Assembly: GCA_963785745.1 (NCBI GenBank)
Contig: CAWAWR010000009.1
Span: 124,001 to 188,000, forward strand
Direction: 5' to 3'
DNA from: VAZQ01 sp963785745
GTDB lineage: Bacteria > Pseudomonadota > Alphaproteobacteria > Rhizobiales > Xanthobacteraceae
Length of the DNA: 64,000 bases
Shown here: positions 36,900 through 46,018 of the stretch, one piece after another
How the letters are laid out: every line of letters begins with the position of its first letter
How positions within the stretch are numbered: position 1 is the first letter of the stretch
The notes under the pieces: model-generated
What the model saw: the letters and a program-made list of their open reading frames with translations, nothing else
Databases searched by the model: none
Told to the model about the DNA's origin: nothing
Program-made: the position numbers and the translations under genes

Positions 36900-37856
36900 A
36901 TGACGGAAAAGGCGGCCGACAAGTTCATCTCCATCGAAGGCATCACCAAGCGCTTTCCGGCGCCCGGGGGCGGCAGCACGACCGTGTTCGAGGACCTGTG
37001 GCTGTCGATGCGGCGCGGTGAGTTCACCTGCATCATCGGCCATTCCGGCTGCGGCAAGACCACCGTGCTCAACATCCTGGCCGGCCTCGACGTGCCGACC
37101 GAGGGCACCGTCATTGTCGACGGCCAGGCGATCGAAGGCCCGAGCATCGACCGCGCCGTCATCTTCCAGAGTCACGCGCTGCTGCCGTGGCGCACCGTCA
37201 TGGGCAACGTCGTCTACGCGGTGTCGTCGAAGTGGCGGCATTGGACGAAGATCGAACAGCAGCGACAGGCGCAGAAATTCATCGATCTCGTTGGGCTCAC
37301 CGGCTCCGAGCACAAGCGTCCGGCGGAGCTGTCCGGCGGCATGAAGCAGCGCGTCGGCATCGCGCGGGCGCTGTCGATCGAGCCGAAGATCATGCTGATG
37401 GACGAACCGTTCTCGGCGCTCGACGCGCTCACGCGCGGGACGCTGCAGGACGAGGTACGCCGTATTTGCATAGAGACCGGCCAGACCGTGTTCATGATCA
37501 CCCACGATGTCGACGAGGCGATCTATCTCGCCGACCGTATCGTGATGATGAGCAACGGGCCGGACGCGGTGCTCGCGGAGATCGTCGAGAACCCGCTGCC
37601 CAAGGATCGCAAGCGCACCGACTTCCACAAGCACCCGCTCTATTACGGCGTGCGCAACCACATCATCGACTTCCTGGTGACGCGCTCGAAGACGATCCGC
37701 GACGAGGTCAAGGCGGGCGCTGCTTTCGACCGCCGGCATGTGCCGGTGGTGCGGCCCGGCGTACCGGTTGCGGTCGCGGCGAGCGCACATCGCCATCGCC
37801 GTCATCGATGCCGGGTCTCGCCCGATCGTCCGTCGCAAACGGATGAATTGATTTAA
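36900..37856 (+). CDS. cynD: ABC transporter ATP-binding protein, NrtD/CynD type
   Basis: A 318-residue ATPase. Walker A GHSGCGKTT (about 47-55), Q-loop VIFQSHALLPWRTV, signature LSGGMKQRVGIARAL, Walker B IMLMDEPFSALD and the switch His in MITHDVDEA are all present. The C-terminal ~45 residues (HRHRRHRCR) go beyond the usual end and may be non-native. It follows the permease by eight bases and completes the transporter before cynS. Confidence 0.9.
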   Translation: MTEKAADKFISIEGITKRFPAPGGGSTTVFEDLWLSMRRGEFTCIIGHSGCGKTTVLNILAGLDVPTEGTVIVDGQAIEGPSIDRAVIFQSHALLPWRTVMGNVVYAVSSKWRHWTKIEQQRQAQKFIDLVGLTGSEHKRPAELSGGMKQRVGIARALSIEPKIMLMDEPFSALDALTRGTLQDEVRRICIETGQTVFMITHDVDEAIYLADRIVMMSNGPDAVLAEIVENPLPKDRKRTDFHKHPLYYGVRNHIIDFLVTRSKTIRDEVKAGAAFDRRHVPVVRPGVPVAVAASAHRHRRHRCRVSPDRPSQTDELI

Positions 37857-37917
37857 TCGATGCGCGGCCGGTGCCGTGCGTCACACGCACACATGCAAGC
37901 CGGGAAAGGAGCCGACA

Positions 37918-38406
37918 ATGAACCGTGCCGATCTCACCGAGAAGATCCTCGACATCAAGCGCGAGAAAGGTTGGAAGTGGAAGATGATCTGCGAAAAGAT
38001 CGGAGGCTTCTCCGACACGCTGATCGTCGGCGCCTTGCTCGGCCAGATGAAGCTGACGAAACCGCAGGCGGCCAAGGCAGCGGAGCTGTTCGGCCTGTCC
38101 AAAAGCGAAGAGGCGTTGCTCAACGAGGTGCCGATGCGCGGCACCGGCACGCCGATGCCGCCGACCGATCCGCTGATCTATCGCTTCTATGAGATGGTGA
38201 TGGTCAACGGGCCGGCGTGGAAGCAGCTCATCGAGGAGGAGTTCGGCGACGGCATCATGTCGGCGATCGACTTCGACTTCCTGATGGAGCGCGTCGCCAA
38301 CCCGAAGGGCGACCGCGTGAAGATCACGATGTCGGGCAAGTTCCTGCCGTACAAGTACTACGGCGCCTCGGGCAACATCCCCGAGTATGGCTACAAGGAA
38401 GACTAG
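37918..38406 (+). CDS. cynS: Cyanase (cyanate hydratase)
   Basis: The 162-residue enzyme converts cyanate plus bicarbonate to ammonia and CO2 through carbamate. The N-terminal helix-turn-helix-like domain (KGWKWKMICEKIGG) and the unique C-terminal domain are complete. Catalytic residues are R89 and E92 in YRFYEMV and S115 in GDGIMSAIDF. Length is close to the usual 150-160. The ATG at 37918 has AAAGGAG six bases upstream; an in-frame GTG at 37876 does not. Lying last after the transporter, it identifies the operon as one for cyanate use as nitrogen source. Confidence 0.96.
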   Translation: MNRADLTEKILDIKREKGWKWKMICEKIGGFSDTLIVGALLGQMKLTKPQAAKAAELFGLSKSEEALLNEVPMRGTGTPMPPTDPLIYRFYEMVMVNGPAWKQLIEEEFGDGIMSAIDFDFLMERVANPKGDRVKITMSGKFLPYKYYGASGNIPEYGYKED

Positions 38407-38410
38407 GACG

Positions 38411-39088
38411 ATGGCCGCCGTCCATCGCACCTATCCAAAGAAGGCCGGCTTCCGCCTCGGCATCTACGTCTGCAAGGATGCCGAGATCGTGGACTTCGCC
38501 GCGCCGCACGGCGTGTTCTCGGTGGCGCGGCGCTTCGATCCCGAGCTCGACGCTTTCGTGGTCGCGGAGGCGCTGCGCCCGGTGCAGGCGCAGGCCGGCT
38601 TCACCGTGCTGCCGAACTACGGCTTCAATGACGCGCCCGACATGGATGCGTTCCTGATCCCCGGCGGCTTCGGGCTGCGGCAGGAGACCAACAACGGACG
38701 GCTGCACGCCTTCATCCGGGCGTTGCCGGAGACGACGCTGCTGGTCAGCGTTTGCACCGGCTCGTGGATTTACGGCCGCATGGGCTTGCTCGACGGCAAG
38801 GCCGCCACCAACCGCAAGGAGCCGGATCGTCTCGAGGCCTCCAACATGGGCAAGGTGCCGATCGATCGCCTCGCGGAGATCGCGCCCAAGTGCCGGATCA
38901 GCCGTGCGCGCGTGGTCGATTCCGGCCGCATCATTTCAGGCGGCGGCATCAATTCCGGCATGGAGGTGGGTTTCCACTTGCTGCGCCGCGCCGGCTACGA
39001 CGAGGCGTTCATCGCCGACGTCGCGCGCGTGATGGAATACAAGGCTGCCTACGACGTCTATCGCGACGATATCGAGTACGACGGCTAA
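38411..39088 (+). CDS. DJ-1/PfpI superfamily protein (isonitrile-hydratase-like)
   Basis: A 225-residue protein of the class I glutamine-amidotransferase-like fold. The nucleophile is C115 in LLVSVCTGSW, with an acidic residue and GG loop before it (FLIPGGFGLRQE); TNRKEPDRL follows as in GATase1/InhA types. It starts four bases after cynS, so it is in the cyanate operon. InhA hydrates isonitriles, chemically close to cyanate-type substrates, so a related nitrogen-releasing reaction is plausible but unproven. Confidence 0.85.
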   Translation: MAAVHRTYPKKAGFRLGIYVCKDAEIVDFAAPHGVFSVARRFDPELDAFVVAEALRPVQAQAGFTVLPNYGFNDAPDMDAFLIPGGFGLRQETNNGRLHAFIRALPETTLLVSVCTGSWIYGRMGLLDGKAATNRKEPDRLEASNMGKVPIDRLAEIAPKCRISRARVVDSGRIISGGGINSGMEVGFHLLRRAGYDEAFIADVARVMEYKAAYDVYRDDIEYDG

Positions 39089-39094
39089 TCCGCC

Positions 39095-39180
39095 CTCATC
39101 CTGAGGAGGCGCGAGGCGCCGTCTCGAAGGATGGGGCGGCCATGGTTCGAGACGCGCCTCCGGCGCTCCTCACCATGAGG
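39095..39180. repeat. Dispersed inverted-repeat element, short form
   Basis: Imperfect terminal arms CTCATCCTGAGGAG and CTCCTCACCATGAG enclose GCGAGGCGCCGTCTCGAAGG and its partner CGAGACGCGCCTC. It shares CATCCTGAGG and TCGAAGG with the element at 32667-32806 and, like it, lies between convergent genes, where it may end transcription from both sides. Confidence 0.75.
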
Positions 39181-39212
39181 CCGTGAGAGACTGAGCCTCG
39201 CGGGGGCGACGT

Positions 39213-40539
39213 CTATGCCGCCTGCTTCATCTCCGCGGCACGCTTCACGAACAGCCGCGCCAGCGGACTTTTCGGCCGCGTGGCAAGACGCTCGGAGGCA
39301 AGCGCGGTCGCGACCGACTGCTGGCCGGAGCGCAGCGCGGCCTCGATCAGCGTGAGGTCGATCACGTCGCGCTGGGCGTGACTGCCGCCGAAGCGGTGCG
39401 CGATGTTGCGCACCTCGCGCAGCCGCCGCAGCGTCTCCACGTAATTGCCGTCGCCGAAGGCCTTGATCGCCAGCACGACCGGATGGCCGACCTTACGCGT
39501 GAACATCGTGTTGTCGTCGTCCCGCTGCATCGCCTCTTTCTGCGCCTCGATCACGCGCGCGAGCGAGTCCTTCCGGCCGGCGCCGACAAAGGCCATTGCC
39601 GCATGCGCGTCGTTGAATGCGTAGTTGCCGACGTGCTTCACCGGCTCCCAGGCATCCGCGACCGCCTGCCAACGGTCGCCGACGTCGATCCGGCGCAGGT
39701 GCATCCGCCACAGCATCGCCGAGGCGTCGATCATTTCAAGGATCACGCGCGACTTCGCGCCGTAGACCGGGCCGTCGAACAGCTTGAGCGCCTCTTCGTT
39801 GTTGCCGAGATCGAGGTGATAGAGCGCGACGTGCCACCAGTTGTGGACCGCGAAGAAGTTGTCGCGCGACCAGCCCTCGGTGTTGCCGGTCATCCAGGCG
39901 ATACCCTCCTGCTGGCGGCCCTGCATCTCCATCACATGCGCGACCGCGTGCTGCGCCCAGGCATCGCGACCGTCGAGTGCAACGGCGGTGCGGCCGGCGA
40001 CCTCGGCGGCGACGTAGTCGCCGGTCTCCTCGAGACCGAAGGCATGCATGCCGAGCATCACATGGTAGCCCGGGACGCTGTTCGACCAAGCCGGCAGTGC
40101 GCGCGCAATGCGGTCGCGCAGCATGCGGGCTTCGCCGCGGAAGAAATCGAGCTGGTGGCCGACCTGGAGCGCGAGCAGGTCGCGCGGGCATTCGATCGCG
40201 ACGTCTTCCATCACCTGCGCGGCCGCATGCCAGCGGCCGTCGATCAGATGGCCGATGGCGGTGAGGTGGCCCTGTTCCTGGGCCATGGCGGGAAGCTTCC
40301 AGGCGGCATCGAGCGCCGCGCGCGCGACCGGGATACCGGCCGGCTCGGTGCCGAGCAGGTGCAGCCACGCCTTCAGCGCGTGCGCCATCACGAAATCCGG
40401 GCTCTCGGTAATCGCCTTGTCGACGCTCGCGACCGGATCGTTGATGAACAGATTGAGCTCGCGCAGCGCTGTCTCGTAATGGGGCAGGCTCTTCTCGGTG
40501 GCTCCGGTGAGCCGATGACCCCGGCAATCCTTGCAACAC
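39213..40539 (-). CDS. TPR-containing protein (5' end disrupted)
   Basis: A cytoplasmic helical-repeat protein of about 440 residues. Conserved text includes GYHVMLGMHAFGLEETGDYVA, DAWAQHAVAHVMEMQGRQQE and NWWHVALYHLDLGNNEEALK. The coding frame stays open and homologous-looking upstream of the first in-frame start at 40391 (KDCRGHRLTGATEKSLPHYE), but no start codon precedes it. GTG at 40539, with AAGGAG seven bases upstream, is in the neighbouring frame, so a one-base indel near 40530 is likely. The function is unknown. Confidence 0.78.
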
Positions 40540-40580
40540 GCGCGTTCTCCTTGTTTTTCTTACCCGGTTCCGTCCGGAAA

Positions 40581-40604
40581 GCCCCCTTAGTCGCGCAAGG
40601 GGGC
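40581..40604 (-). terminator. Terminator-like stem downstream of the Rieske gene
   Basis: GCCCCCTT (40581-40588) and AAGGGGGC (40597-40604) pair perfectly over 8 bp. On the minus strand the stem is followed by TTTCC, so it probably ends the operon of the Rieske and amidohydrolase genes. Confidence 0.65.
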
Positions 40605-40678
40605 GATTTGGTTCAAAAATATTTTTCAGAAATTTCGGGGGCCTGGCGTGGGCGCACAGCCCCGAAAGGGGAGGGACG

Positions 40679-41092
40679 TTACACGTCAACGACGAGGTAT
40701 TGCTCCTCGACCGAAACCGGGAACGTCTCGGCGACGTAGGGCCCCTTCACCAATTCGCCGCCGGGCGCGACCGCCACCGGATATTGCCGGATGACGAGGT
40801 TCTTCGGGTCGCAATAGGATTGTCCGGTCGCGATTTCGAACTCCCAGCCGTGCCACGGGCAGCGCAGGAATTCGCCTTTGCGCACGATCTGGTAGTCGCC
40901 GGGGCCTTGCGACTGCGGGAGCCCGACGATCTCGCCCTCGCAGAGCGCGCCGCCGGCGTGCGGGCACCGATTGGCGAGTGCGTAGAATTGGCCGGCGACG
41001 TTGAACAGGCCGATCTCGCGGCCCTTGACCGTGACGAGCTTGCTGTTTCCCGGCGCGATCTCGTCGATGGTGGCGACGACGTGACGGCTCAT
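40679..41092 (-). CDS. Rieske [2Fe-2S] ferredoxin-like protein
   Basis: A 137-residue soluble Rieske protein. The cluster ligands are in RCPHAGGAL (C-x-H) and CPWHGWEF (C-x-x-H). There is no signal or membrane helix and no catalytic oxygenase domain, so it is either a ferredoxin partner of an oxygenase or a small regulatory/electron-transfer protein. Its ATG overlaps the amidohydrolase stop (ATGA), making it the last gene of the minus-strand operon Bug-amidohydrolase-amidohydrolase-Rieske. Confidence 0.9.
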   Translation of the reverse strand: MSRHVVATIDEIAPGNSKLVTVKGREIGLFNVAGQFYALANRCPHAGGALCEGEIVGLPQSQGPGDYQIVRKGEFLRCPWHGWEFEIATGQSYCDPKNLVIRQYPVAVAPGGELVKGPYVAETFPVSVEEQYLVVDV

Positions 41093-42192
41093 GAGAGCCG
41101 ATACAGCGCTTTCGCGTTGTCCCGGTACATCATGATCTTCTGCTTGTCCGTCATCTTGAACTTGATCGCGTAGCGCGGGTCGTCGAAGTCCCAGTGCGGG
41201 TAGTCGGTGGAGAACAGCATGCGGTCCCAGCCGAGCCAGTCGATCACCTCGACGAGATGCGCGGGATCGTCCGGCTCCTCGATCGGCTGGGTCGTGTACC
41301 AGAAATGCTCGCGCAGATATTCCGACGGCGGGCGCTTGAGGTGCGGCACTTCCTTGCGCATGCGCTCCCAATGCTTGTCCATGCGCCAGCCGAGCGCCGG
41401 CGCCCAGGTGTAGCCGGACTCGATCGACACCACCTTGAGCTTCGGAAAGCGCTCGAACACGCCTTCCATGATCATGCTCACCACCATCGCCTGCTGGTGC
41501 GGCAGGAAGGCGTAGTGCTCCTGCATGTAATAGGTCGGCCAGCCGGAACCGGTGGAGGGATGTCCGCCATTGATATTGGCGTTGTGCTGCCCGAGCGGCA
41601 GGCCCGACGCTTCGACCGCCTCATAGATCGGCCAGTAGCGCGCCCGGCCGAGCGGCTCGTTGGCGCGCGGCGAGATCAGCACCTGCGAGAACGAGCGGTC
41701 TGCCGCGCGCAGCTCGATTTCCTTGACGGCGGCCGCCGCGTTCTCCTGCGGCACCACCAAGCCGGCGCGCAGCCGCGGCTCCTTGCGTACGAAATATTCG
41801 AGCTGCCACTCGTTCACGGCATGCGCGAGCGCCGCGCCGTAGTCGAGGTTGCGCTCCTCGAAGCCGGACCCGTTGCCGGGAATCAACATGCCGACCTCGA
41901 CGCCATTGGTGTCGAGGTGCTGCTTCTGCATGGTTTCGAGATCGGAGCCGGGTGCCCCGCCGCCGGGCGGGAAGGCGTCCTTGCGCCGGCCGCCGGCCAT
42001 CATGCGCGGGTAGACGTTCTGTCCCGCCCACAGGCCCTGCCGGATGTGACCGCCGAACGTCGCCATGTGCTCGCGCCAGCGCGCTTCCATGAACGGCGCG
42101 AGATCGGACTTGGCGCGCTGCACGGGGTGGATGTCGCAGTCGATGATCGCAAGCTTCTGCGCGGCGGTGACGTCCCGGACCGGAATGTTCAT
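41089..42192 (-). CDS. Amidohydrolase-2 family metal-dependent hydrolase/decarboxylase (paralogue 1)
   Basis: A 367-residue TIM-barrel protein. It has the N-terminal metal motif D-x-H-x (IIDCDIHPVQ), a mid-barrel His in PLGQHNANI and the late Asp in MLFSTDYPHWDFDDP, typical of the ACMSD/gamma-resorcylate decarboxylase group. I start at ATG 42192, which has AAGGAGG seven bases upstream; the long upstream extension of the frame is spurious. It overlaps both neighbours by four bases. The reaction is C-C or C-O bond cleavage of an organic acid; the substrate is unknown. Confidence 0.88.
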   Translation of the reverse strand: MNIPVRDVTAAQKLAIIDCDIHPVQRAKSDLAPFMEARWREHMATFGGHIRQGLWAGQNVYPRMMAGGRRKDAFPPGGGAPGSDLETMQKQHLDTNGVEVGMLIPGNGSGFEERNLDYGAALAHAVNEWQLEYFVRKEPRLRAGLVVPQENAAAAVKEIELRAADRSFSQVLISPRANEPLGRARYWPIYEAVEASGLPLGQHNANINGGHPSTGSGWPTYYMQEHYAFLPHQQAMVVSMIMEGVFERFPKLKVVSIESGYTWAPALGWRMDKHWERMRKEVPHLKRPPSEYLREHFWYTTQPIEEPDDPAHLVEVIDWLGWDRMLFSTDYPHWDFDDPRYAIKFKMTDKQKIMMYRDNAKALYRLS

Positions 42193-43295
42193 GGGACTGC
42201 CTCCTTGTTTTTCGTCGGCGCTTCGCCCTGGGCCTCGCGCAGGCGCGGATAGGCCGCGCGCGGGTTGTCGACCAGAATCTTGGCGATCATAGCATCGGAG
42301 AGCCCGTCCGGCAGCACCTTGTCGCCGTCGAACTGCCAGTGCGGATAGTCGGTCGAGAACAGCAGAAGATCGTCGCTGCCGATATGTTCGAGCGTGCGGG
42401 CAAGCTTCTGCGGATCGTCTTTCGGCAGATCGAGCGGCTGCAGCGTAAAGCGCACGCGCTCGCGGATGATGTCGGCCGGCGGCCGGTCGAGCCACGGCAC
42501 CTCGGCGCGCACGCCGCGCCAGGTCTTGTTGATGCGCCAGAGCAGCGTCGGCAGCCAGGTGAAGCCGAACTCGATGCAGACGAGCGTCAGCGCCGGAAAT
42601 TTCTGGAATACGCCTTCTGCGATGAAGCTCAGCAGCAGGTTCTCGAAGCTGCCGCTCTGCGCGATGTAGTCCTCGACCTGATAGGACGGCCAGCCGGCGG
42701 CGGTCGGCGAGGTACGATACGTGCTGCCCGCGTGCACGCCGACGGTGAGGCCGTGCCGTTCGCACGCTTCATAGATCGGCCAGAACATGCGCCGCCCGAG
42801 CGGCATCTCGCCCATCACCGGCATCAGCACCTGCACGAAGCGCTTGTCGGGCGCGAGCCGCTCGATCTCCTTCACCGCGAGATCGGGATTGTGCAGCGGC
42901 AACAGAATCGACGCGCGCAGCCGCGGCTCGCGGTCGAGCCATTCCCTGGCGATGTAGTCGTTGACCGCCGAGATCAGCGCCGACGCCATGTCTTCGTTGA
43001 ACAGCGAGATCGCGCCATGCAGCGTGTTGCAGATTGCGATGCTTGAGCCGAAGGCGTCGAGCGCCTGTGCCCGCAACAGGTCGAGGTCGCTGCCGGGCGA
43101 GCCGTCCTCCGACCGCCAGTCGGGACGGCAGGACAGTGGCGAGTTCGGCGGATAGCTCTGCAGATGGAACGACTGCTTGTGGATGTGACGGTTGACGATC
43201 TGGTCGCGCCAATAGTCGTCGAGATAGGGCAGCAGCGCCGCGGTGCTGGGCACCGCCGGGTGTATGTCGCAGTCGATGGCGCCGCGAGGGATCAT
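42189..43295 (-). CDS. Amidohydrolase-2 family metal-dependent hydrolase/decarboxylase (paralogue 2)
   Basis: A 368-residue paralogue of the next gene with the same landmarks: GAIDCDIHPAVP at the N terminus, LTVGVHAGSTYRT in mid-barrel and LLLFSTDYPHWQFDGD near the end. ATG 43295 has GGAG five bases upstream; GTG 43301 is an alternative. The two overlapping paralogues may form a heteromer or act in sequence. The receptor gene upstream overlaps its start region. Confidence 0.88.
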   Translation of the reverse strand: MIPRGAIDCDIHPAVPSTAALLPYLDDYWRDQIVNRHIHKQSFHLQSYPPNSPLSCRPDWRSEDGSPGSDLDLLRAQALDAFGSSIAICNTLHGAISLFNEDMASALISAVNDYIAREWLDREPRLRASILLPLHNPDLAVKEIERLAPDKRFVQVLMPVMGEMPLGRRMFWPIYEACERHGLTVGVHAGSTYRTSPTAAGWPSYQVEDYIAQSGSFENLLLSFIAEGVFQKFPALTLVCIEFGFTWLPTLLWRINKTWRGVRAEVPWLDRPPADIIRERVRFTLQPLDLPKDDPQKLARTLEHIGSDDLLLFSTDYPHWQFDGDKVLPDGLSDAMIAKILVDNPRAAYPRLREAQGEAPTKNKEAVP

Positions 43296-43297
43296 CT

Positions 43298-44311
43298 TCA
43301 CTCCATCGCCTTCTTGGCGGTCGCAAGCACGTCCGGCGACACTGCGAAGCTTCGCATCACGATGGTCTGTAACGCGTCGCCCGAGAGCGGCGCGACGTCG
43401 AGCTTGCCTTTTGCCGCCTCCGCGAGAAATCCGGCATCTTTCATGGTCAGCTCGAACGCCTGGCGGATCGCGGCGACGCGCTCTGGCGGCGTTCCCGGCG
43501 GCATGAAGAACGGACGGCCGAGTGCCGGCACCAGCGAGAGGAAATCGAGCACCAGTTTGTCGCGCTCATTGGTGCCGACATCAGGCAGCAGCGGGCGATC
43601 CTTCAGTTCCGGCGCCTTGCGCAGGCCCTGCTGCACCAGCACGTTCACCTTGCCGGCCGCGACCCAGTCGCTGGTGGTCTTGAGCCCGGTCCAGCCGGAG
43701 ACGCGGCCGCTGACTTCGCCGCGCTCGATCGCGAGATCGGCCTCGGTCGCGCCGGGATAGCCGGTGATGACCTTGAATTTCGTTCCGATGAGCTGATTGA
43801 GGATGCGCGGCACGAAATAGTTTGGCGAGCCGTGACCGGTCGACGACAGCGGCACCTCGCGCTCGCGTACGTCGGCAAGCGTCTTCACCGGCGTCGTGTG
43901 CCAGACCCACAGCACGTTCACCTCGTCCGCGGGGCTGCCGACCCAGTGGAATTTGCGCAGGTCGTATTGCACGCCCTCGGCCTGCATCACCTGATCGGTG
44001 ACGATGCCGGGCGTGGTGATGCCGATCGCGGTGCCGTCGTGCGGACCGACTTTCTGGAACAGGTTCGCGAGCCGCCGCCCGCCCGCGCCGGGCACGTTCT
44101 GCACGATGACAGAGGGCTTGCCCGGGATGTGCTGGCCCATGTGCCGCGCCAGGATGCGCGCATAGAGATCGAACACGCCACCGGAGCTGAATCCGACCGA
44201 GATGGTCACCGTCTTGCCGGCATAGAAATCCGCCAGCGCCTTGTCGCCCTGCGCGGAGGCAGGCGCGGCCGATACAAGAACAAAGACGCCAATAGCAAAT
44301 GCGGAGCGCAT
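43298..44311 (-). CDS. TTT-family (Bug) periplasmic receptor
   Basis: A 337-residue exported binding protein with signal peptide (cleavage near PASAQ). The ligand loop reads TISVGFSSGGVFDLYARILA instead of the usual FPPGGxxD, a divergent subgroup. HHIPG-type text HMGQHIPGKPSVIVQNVPGAGG is characteristic. It is first in the operon with two amidohydrolases and a Rieske protein and has no permease genes nearby, so it probably serves a TctAB pair elsewhere or acts as a sensor. Confidence 0.88.
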   Translation of the reverse strand: MRSAFAIGVFVLVSAAPASAQGDKALADFYAGKTVTISVGFSSGGVFDLYARILARHMGQHIPGKPSVIVQNVPGAGGRRLANLFQKVGPHDGTAIGITTPGIVTDQVMQAEGVQYDLRKFHWVGSPADEVNVLWVWHTTPVKTLADVREREVPLSSTGHGSPNYFVPRILNQLIGTKFKVITGYPGATEADLAIERGEVSGRVSGWTGLKTTSDWVAAGKVNVLVQQGLRKAPELKDRPLLPDVGTNERDKLVLDFLSLVPALGRPFFMPPGTPPERVAAIRQAFELTMKDAGFLAEAAKGKLDVAPLSGDALQTIVMRSFAVSPDVLATAKKAME

Positions 44312-44350
44312 ATCTCACCCGAGAAATTGCGCTCACAACCTATTGCCCAT

Positions 44351-44376
44351 GCCCCGGCGCTGCAAGCAGCCGGGGC
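44351..44376. other. Stem-loop between the CBS and Bug genes
   Basis: GCCCCGGCGCTGC (44351-44363, ending in the small AA turn) pairs with GCAGC and CGGGGC up to 44376. There is no T-run, but it lies after the CBS stop and before the Bug gene and may separate their transcripts. Confidence 0.5.
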
Positions 44377-44401
44377 GTGCGCTTCGGCGCTGACGGCTTG
44401 A

Positions 44402-44857
44402 CTAGCGTGCCTGCGCCGTGCCTTCAGCGGATTGCGAATGCGCGCCGCCCGGCTCGGAAATGCTGCAGAGCGCTTCGCCGGCGTTGGCGGGGCCGTCCGT
44501 CACGGCAAGGTCGCCCAGCGAGACGATGCCAACCAGGCGCTTGCCCTTGTTCAGGACCGGCAGGCGTCGGACCTTGATGTCCGCCATGTTTTGCGCCACC
44601 TCGCCGACGTCGTCGTCCTCGAAGCAATATTTGACGTCCGCGCTCATCACGTCCCGCACCTTTGTGTCGGGCCCTTTGCCGAGCGCAATGGCGCGCACCG
44701 CGATGTCCCGGTCGGTGATCATGCCGACCAGGCGGTCGTTCTCGCCGACCGGCAACACGCCGGCATCGATTTTCGCCATCAAAATCGCCGCGTCACGGAT
44801 GGACTGGTTCGGGTTTGCAATCTGTACGTCGTCGCTCATGGCGTCGCGAACTTGCAT
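44402..44857 (-). CDS. Tandem CBS-domain protein
   Basis: A 151-residue protein made of two CBS motifs, forming one Bateman module that usually binds adenine nucleotides: MQVRDAMSDDVQIANPNQSI with RLVGMITDRDIAVRAI, then VRDVMSADVKYCFEDD with KRLVGIVSLGDLAV. No attached effector domain, so it is a stand-alone sensor. AAGGAGGA precedes the ATG. The last ~25 residues (SISEPGGAHSQSAEG) are disordered. Confidence 0.92.
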   Translation of the reverse strand: MQVRDAMSDDVQIANPNQSIRDAAILMAKIDAGVLPVGENDRLVGMITDRDIAVRAIALGKGPDTKVRDVMSADVKYCFEDDDVGEVAQNMADIKVRRLPVLNKGKRLVGIVSLGDLAVTDGPANAGEALCSISEPGGAHSQSAEGTAQAR

Positions 44858-45012
44858 GGGTGCTCCTCCTTGTCGGCTTACCGCCCCTATCCGGGGGAAA
44901 CGCCGCCTGTTCCCGGCTGTTCCGCAATTCCGGGATATTTTTGGGCCGTTGGTGTTTTGCGATCCCGGCGTATGACTGCGGCCGGCATTCGAGCTTTGGT
45001 TGAGCCATCAGC

Positions 45013-46014
45013 ATGCGGTCTTCCTTCGTCGTCGCCCTGGCGGTCATGGCTGCCGCCGTCCAGCCCGCCTTGGGCCAGGACCACTACCGCGCGAAGACCA
45101 TCACCCTGTTCGCGGGCCAGCCGCCGGGCGGCGGCATCGACAGCGAGATGCGGCTGGTCGCCCAGTTCTACGGCAAGCACATACCAGGCGGGCCTGGCAT
45201 CGTGCCGCGCAACATGCCGGGCGCCGGTGGGCTGATTCTTGGCAATCATCTCTTCAGCGTCGCGAGGCCGGACGGCCTGACGCTCGGCATGCCCGGCCGC
45301 TCGGGCTTCGTGCTGGCGCCCATCATCAGCGCCGCCGACACCAAATACGACCTGCGCAAATTCACCTGGATCGGCAGCTCGGCGTCGAGCAATTTCGTGC
45401 TGTGGATGCGCCGGCCGTCGAACATCAAGACCTTCGACGATCTCAAGAACGCCAAACGCGAAATCATCATCGCCGGCAGCGGCTCGACCACGTCCAATTC
45501 GATCATCCCTGAAGTGCTGGCGAAATACGAGAACATGCCGATCAAGGTCGTGCGCGGCTATCCCGGCATCGCCGACGCGGTGCTGGCGGTCGAACGCGGC
45601 GAAGCCGACGGCGTGATGTGCCAGCGCGCGAGTTTGCGCCCCGACATGCTTTCGTCCGGTGCGGTGGTGCCGATCCTCCAGTTCTACGATGTGGAGCCGG
45701 GCGTGCCGCTGCTGCAAGACCTGGTCACCAATCCGCGGGAGAAGGCGCTGCTCGAATTACTGGCGGCGCCGCAGAAGCTCGGGCTTGCCGTTGTGGCGCC
45801 GCCTGGCATTCCCGCCGAGCTCACCCGCGTCTTGCGCGATTCATATCTCGACATGATCGCGACCGGCGAATACCGCGACGAAGCCACGAAACGCGGGTTC
45901 GATGTTGGGGCGCCAAACGACGGCGCGGCCATCACCGAATACGTGACGAACACGCTGACCAAATTTCCCGCCGAGACGATTGCGGAATATCGCGGCTACG
46001 TGGAGCGCAGATAG
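45013..46014 (+). CDS. TTT-family (Bug) periplasmic receptor
   Basis: A 333-residue exported binding protein with signal peptide (cleavage near PALGQ). The ligand loop reads TLFAGQPPGGGIDSEMRLVA; then HIPGGPGIVPRNMPGAGG. Like the receptor at 43298 it belongs to a divergent subgroup and has no permease genes beside it. It appears monocistronic and convergent with the DUF427 gene. Confidence 0.88.
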   Translation: MRSSFVVALAVMAAAVQPALGQDHYRAKTITLFAGQPPGGGIDSEMRLVAQFYGKHIPGGPGIVPRNMPGAGGLILGNHLFSVARPDGLTLGMPGRSGFVLAPIISAADTKYDLRKFTWIGSSASSNFVLWMRRPSNIKTFDDLKNAKREIIIAGSGSTTSNSIIPEVLAKYENMPIKVVRGYPGIADAVLAVERGEADGVMCQRASLRPDMLSSGAVVPILQFYDVEPGVPLLQDLVTNPREKALLELLAAPQKLGLAVVAPPGIPAELTRVLRDSYLDMIATGEYRDEATKRGFDVGAPNDGAAITEYVTNTLTKFPAETIAEYRGYVERR

Positions 46015-46018
46015 TGGA

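Noticed and set aside
36123..37856. Reading permease and ATPase as one fused 577-residue protein
   Set aside because: The fusion arises only because a frameshift in the permease places part of it in the ATPase frame. The ATPase has its own ATG at 36900.
34572..38406. Nitrate assimilation operon
   Set aside because: The transporter family also serves nitrate, but there is no nitrate or nitrite reductase gene and cynS closes the operon, so cyanate is the better call.
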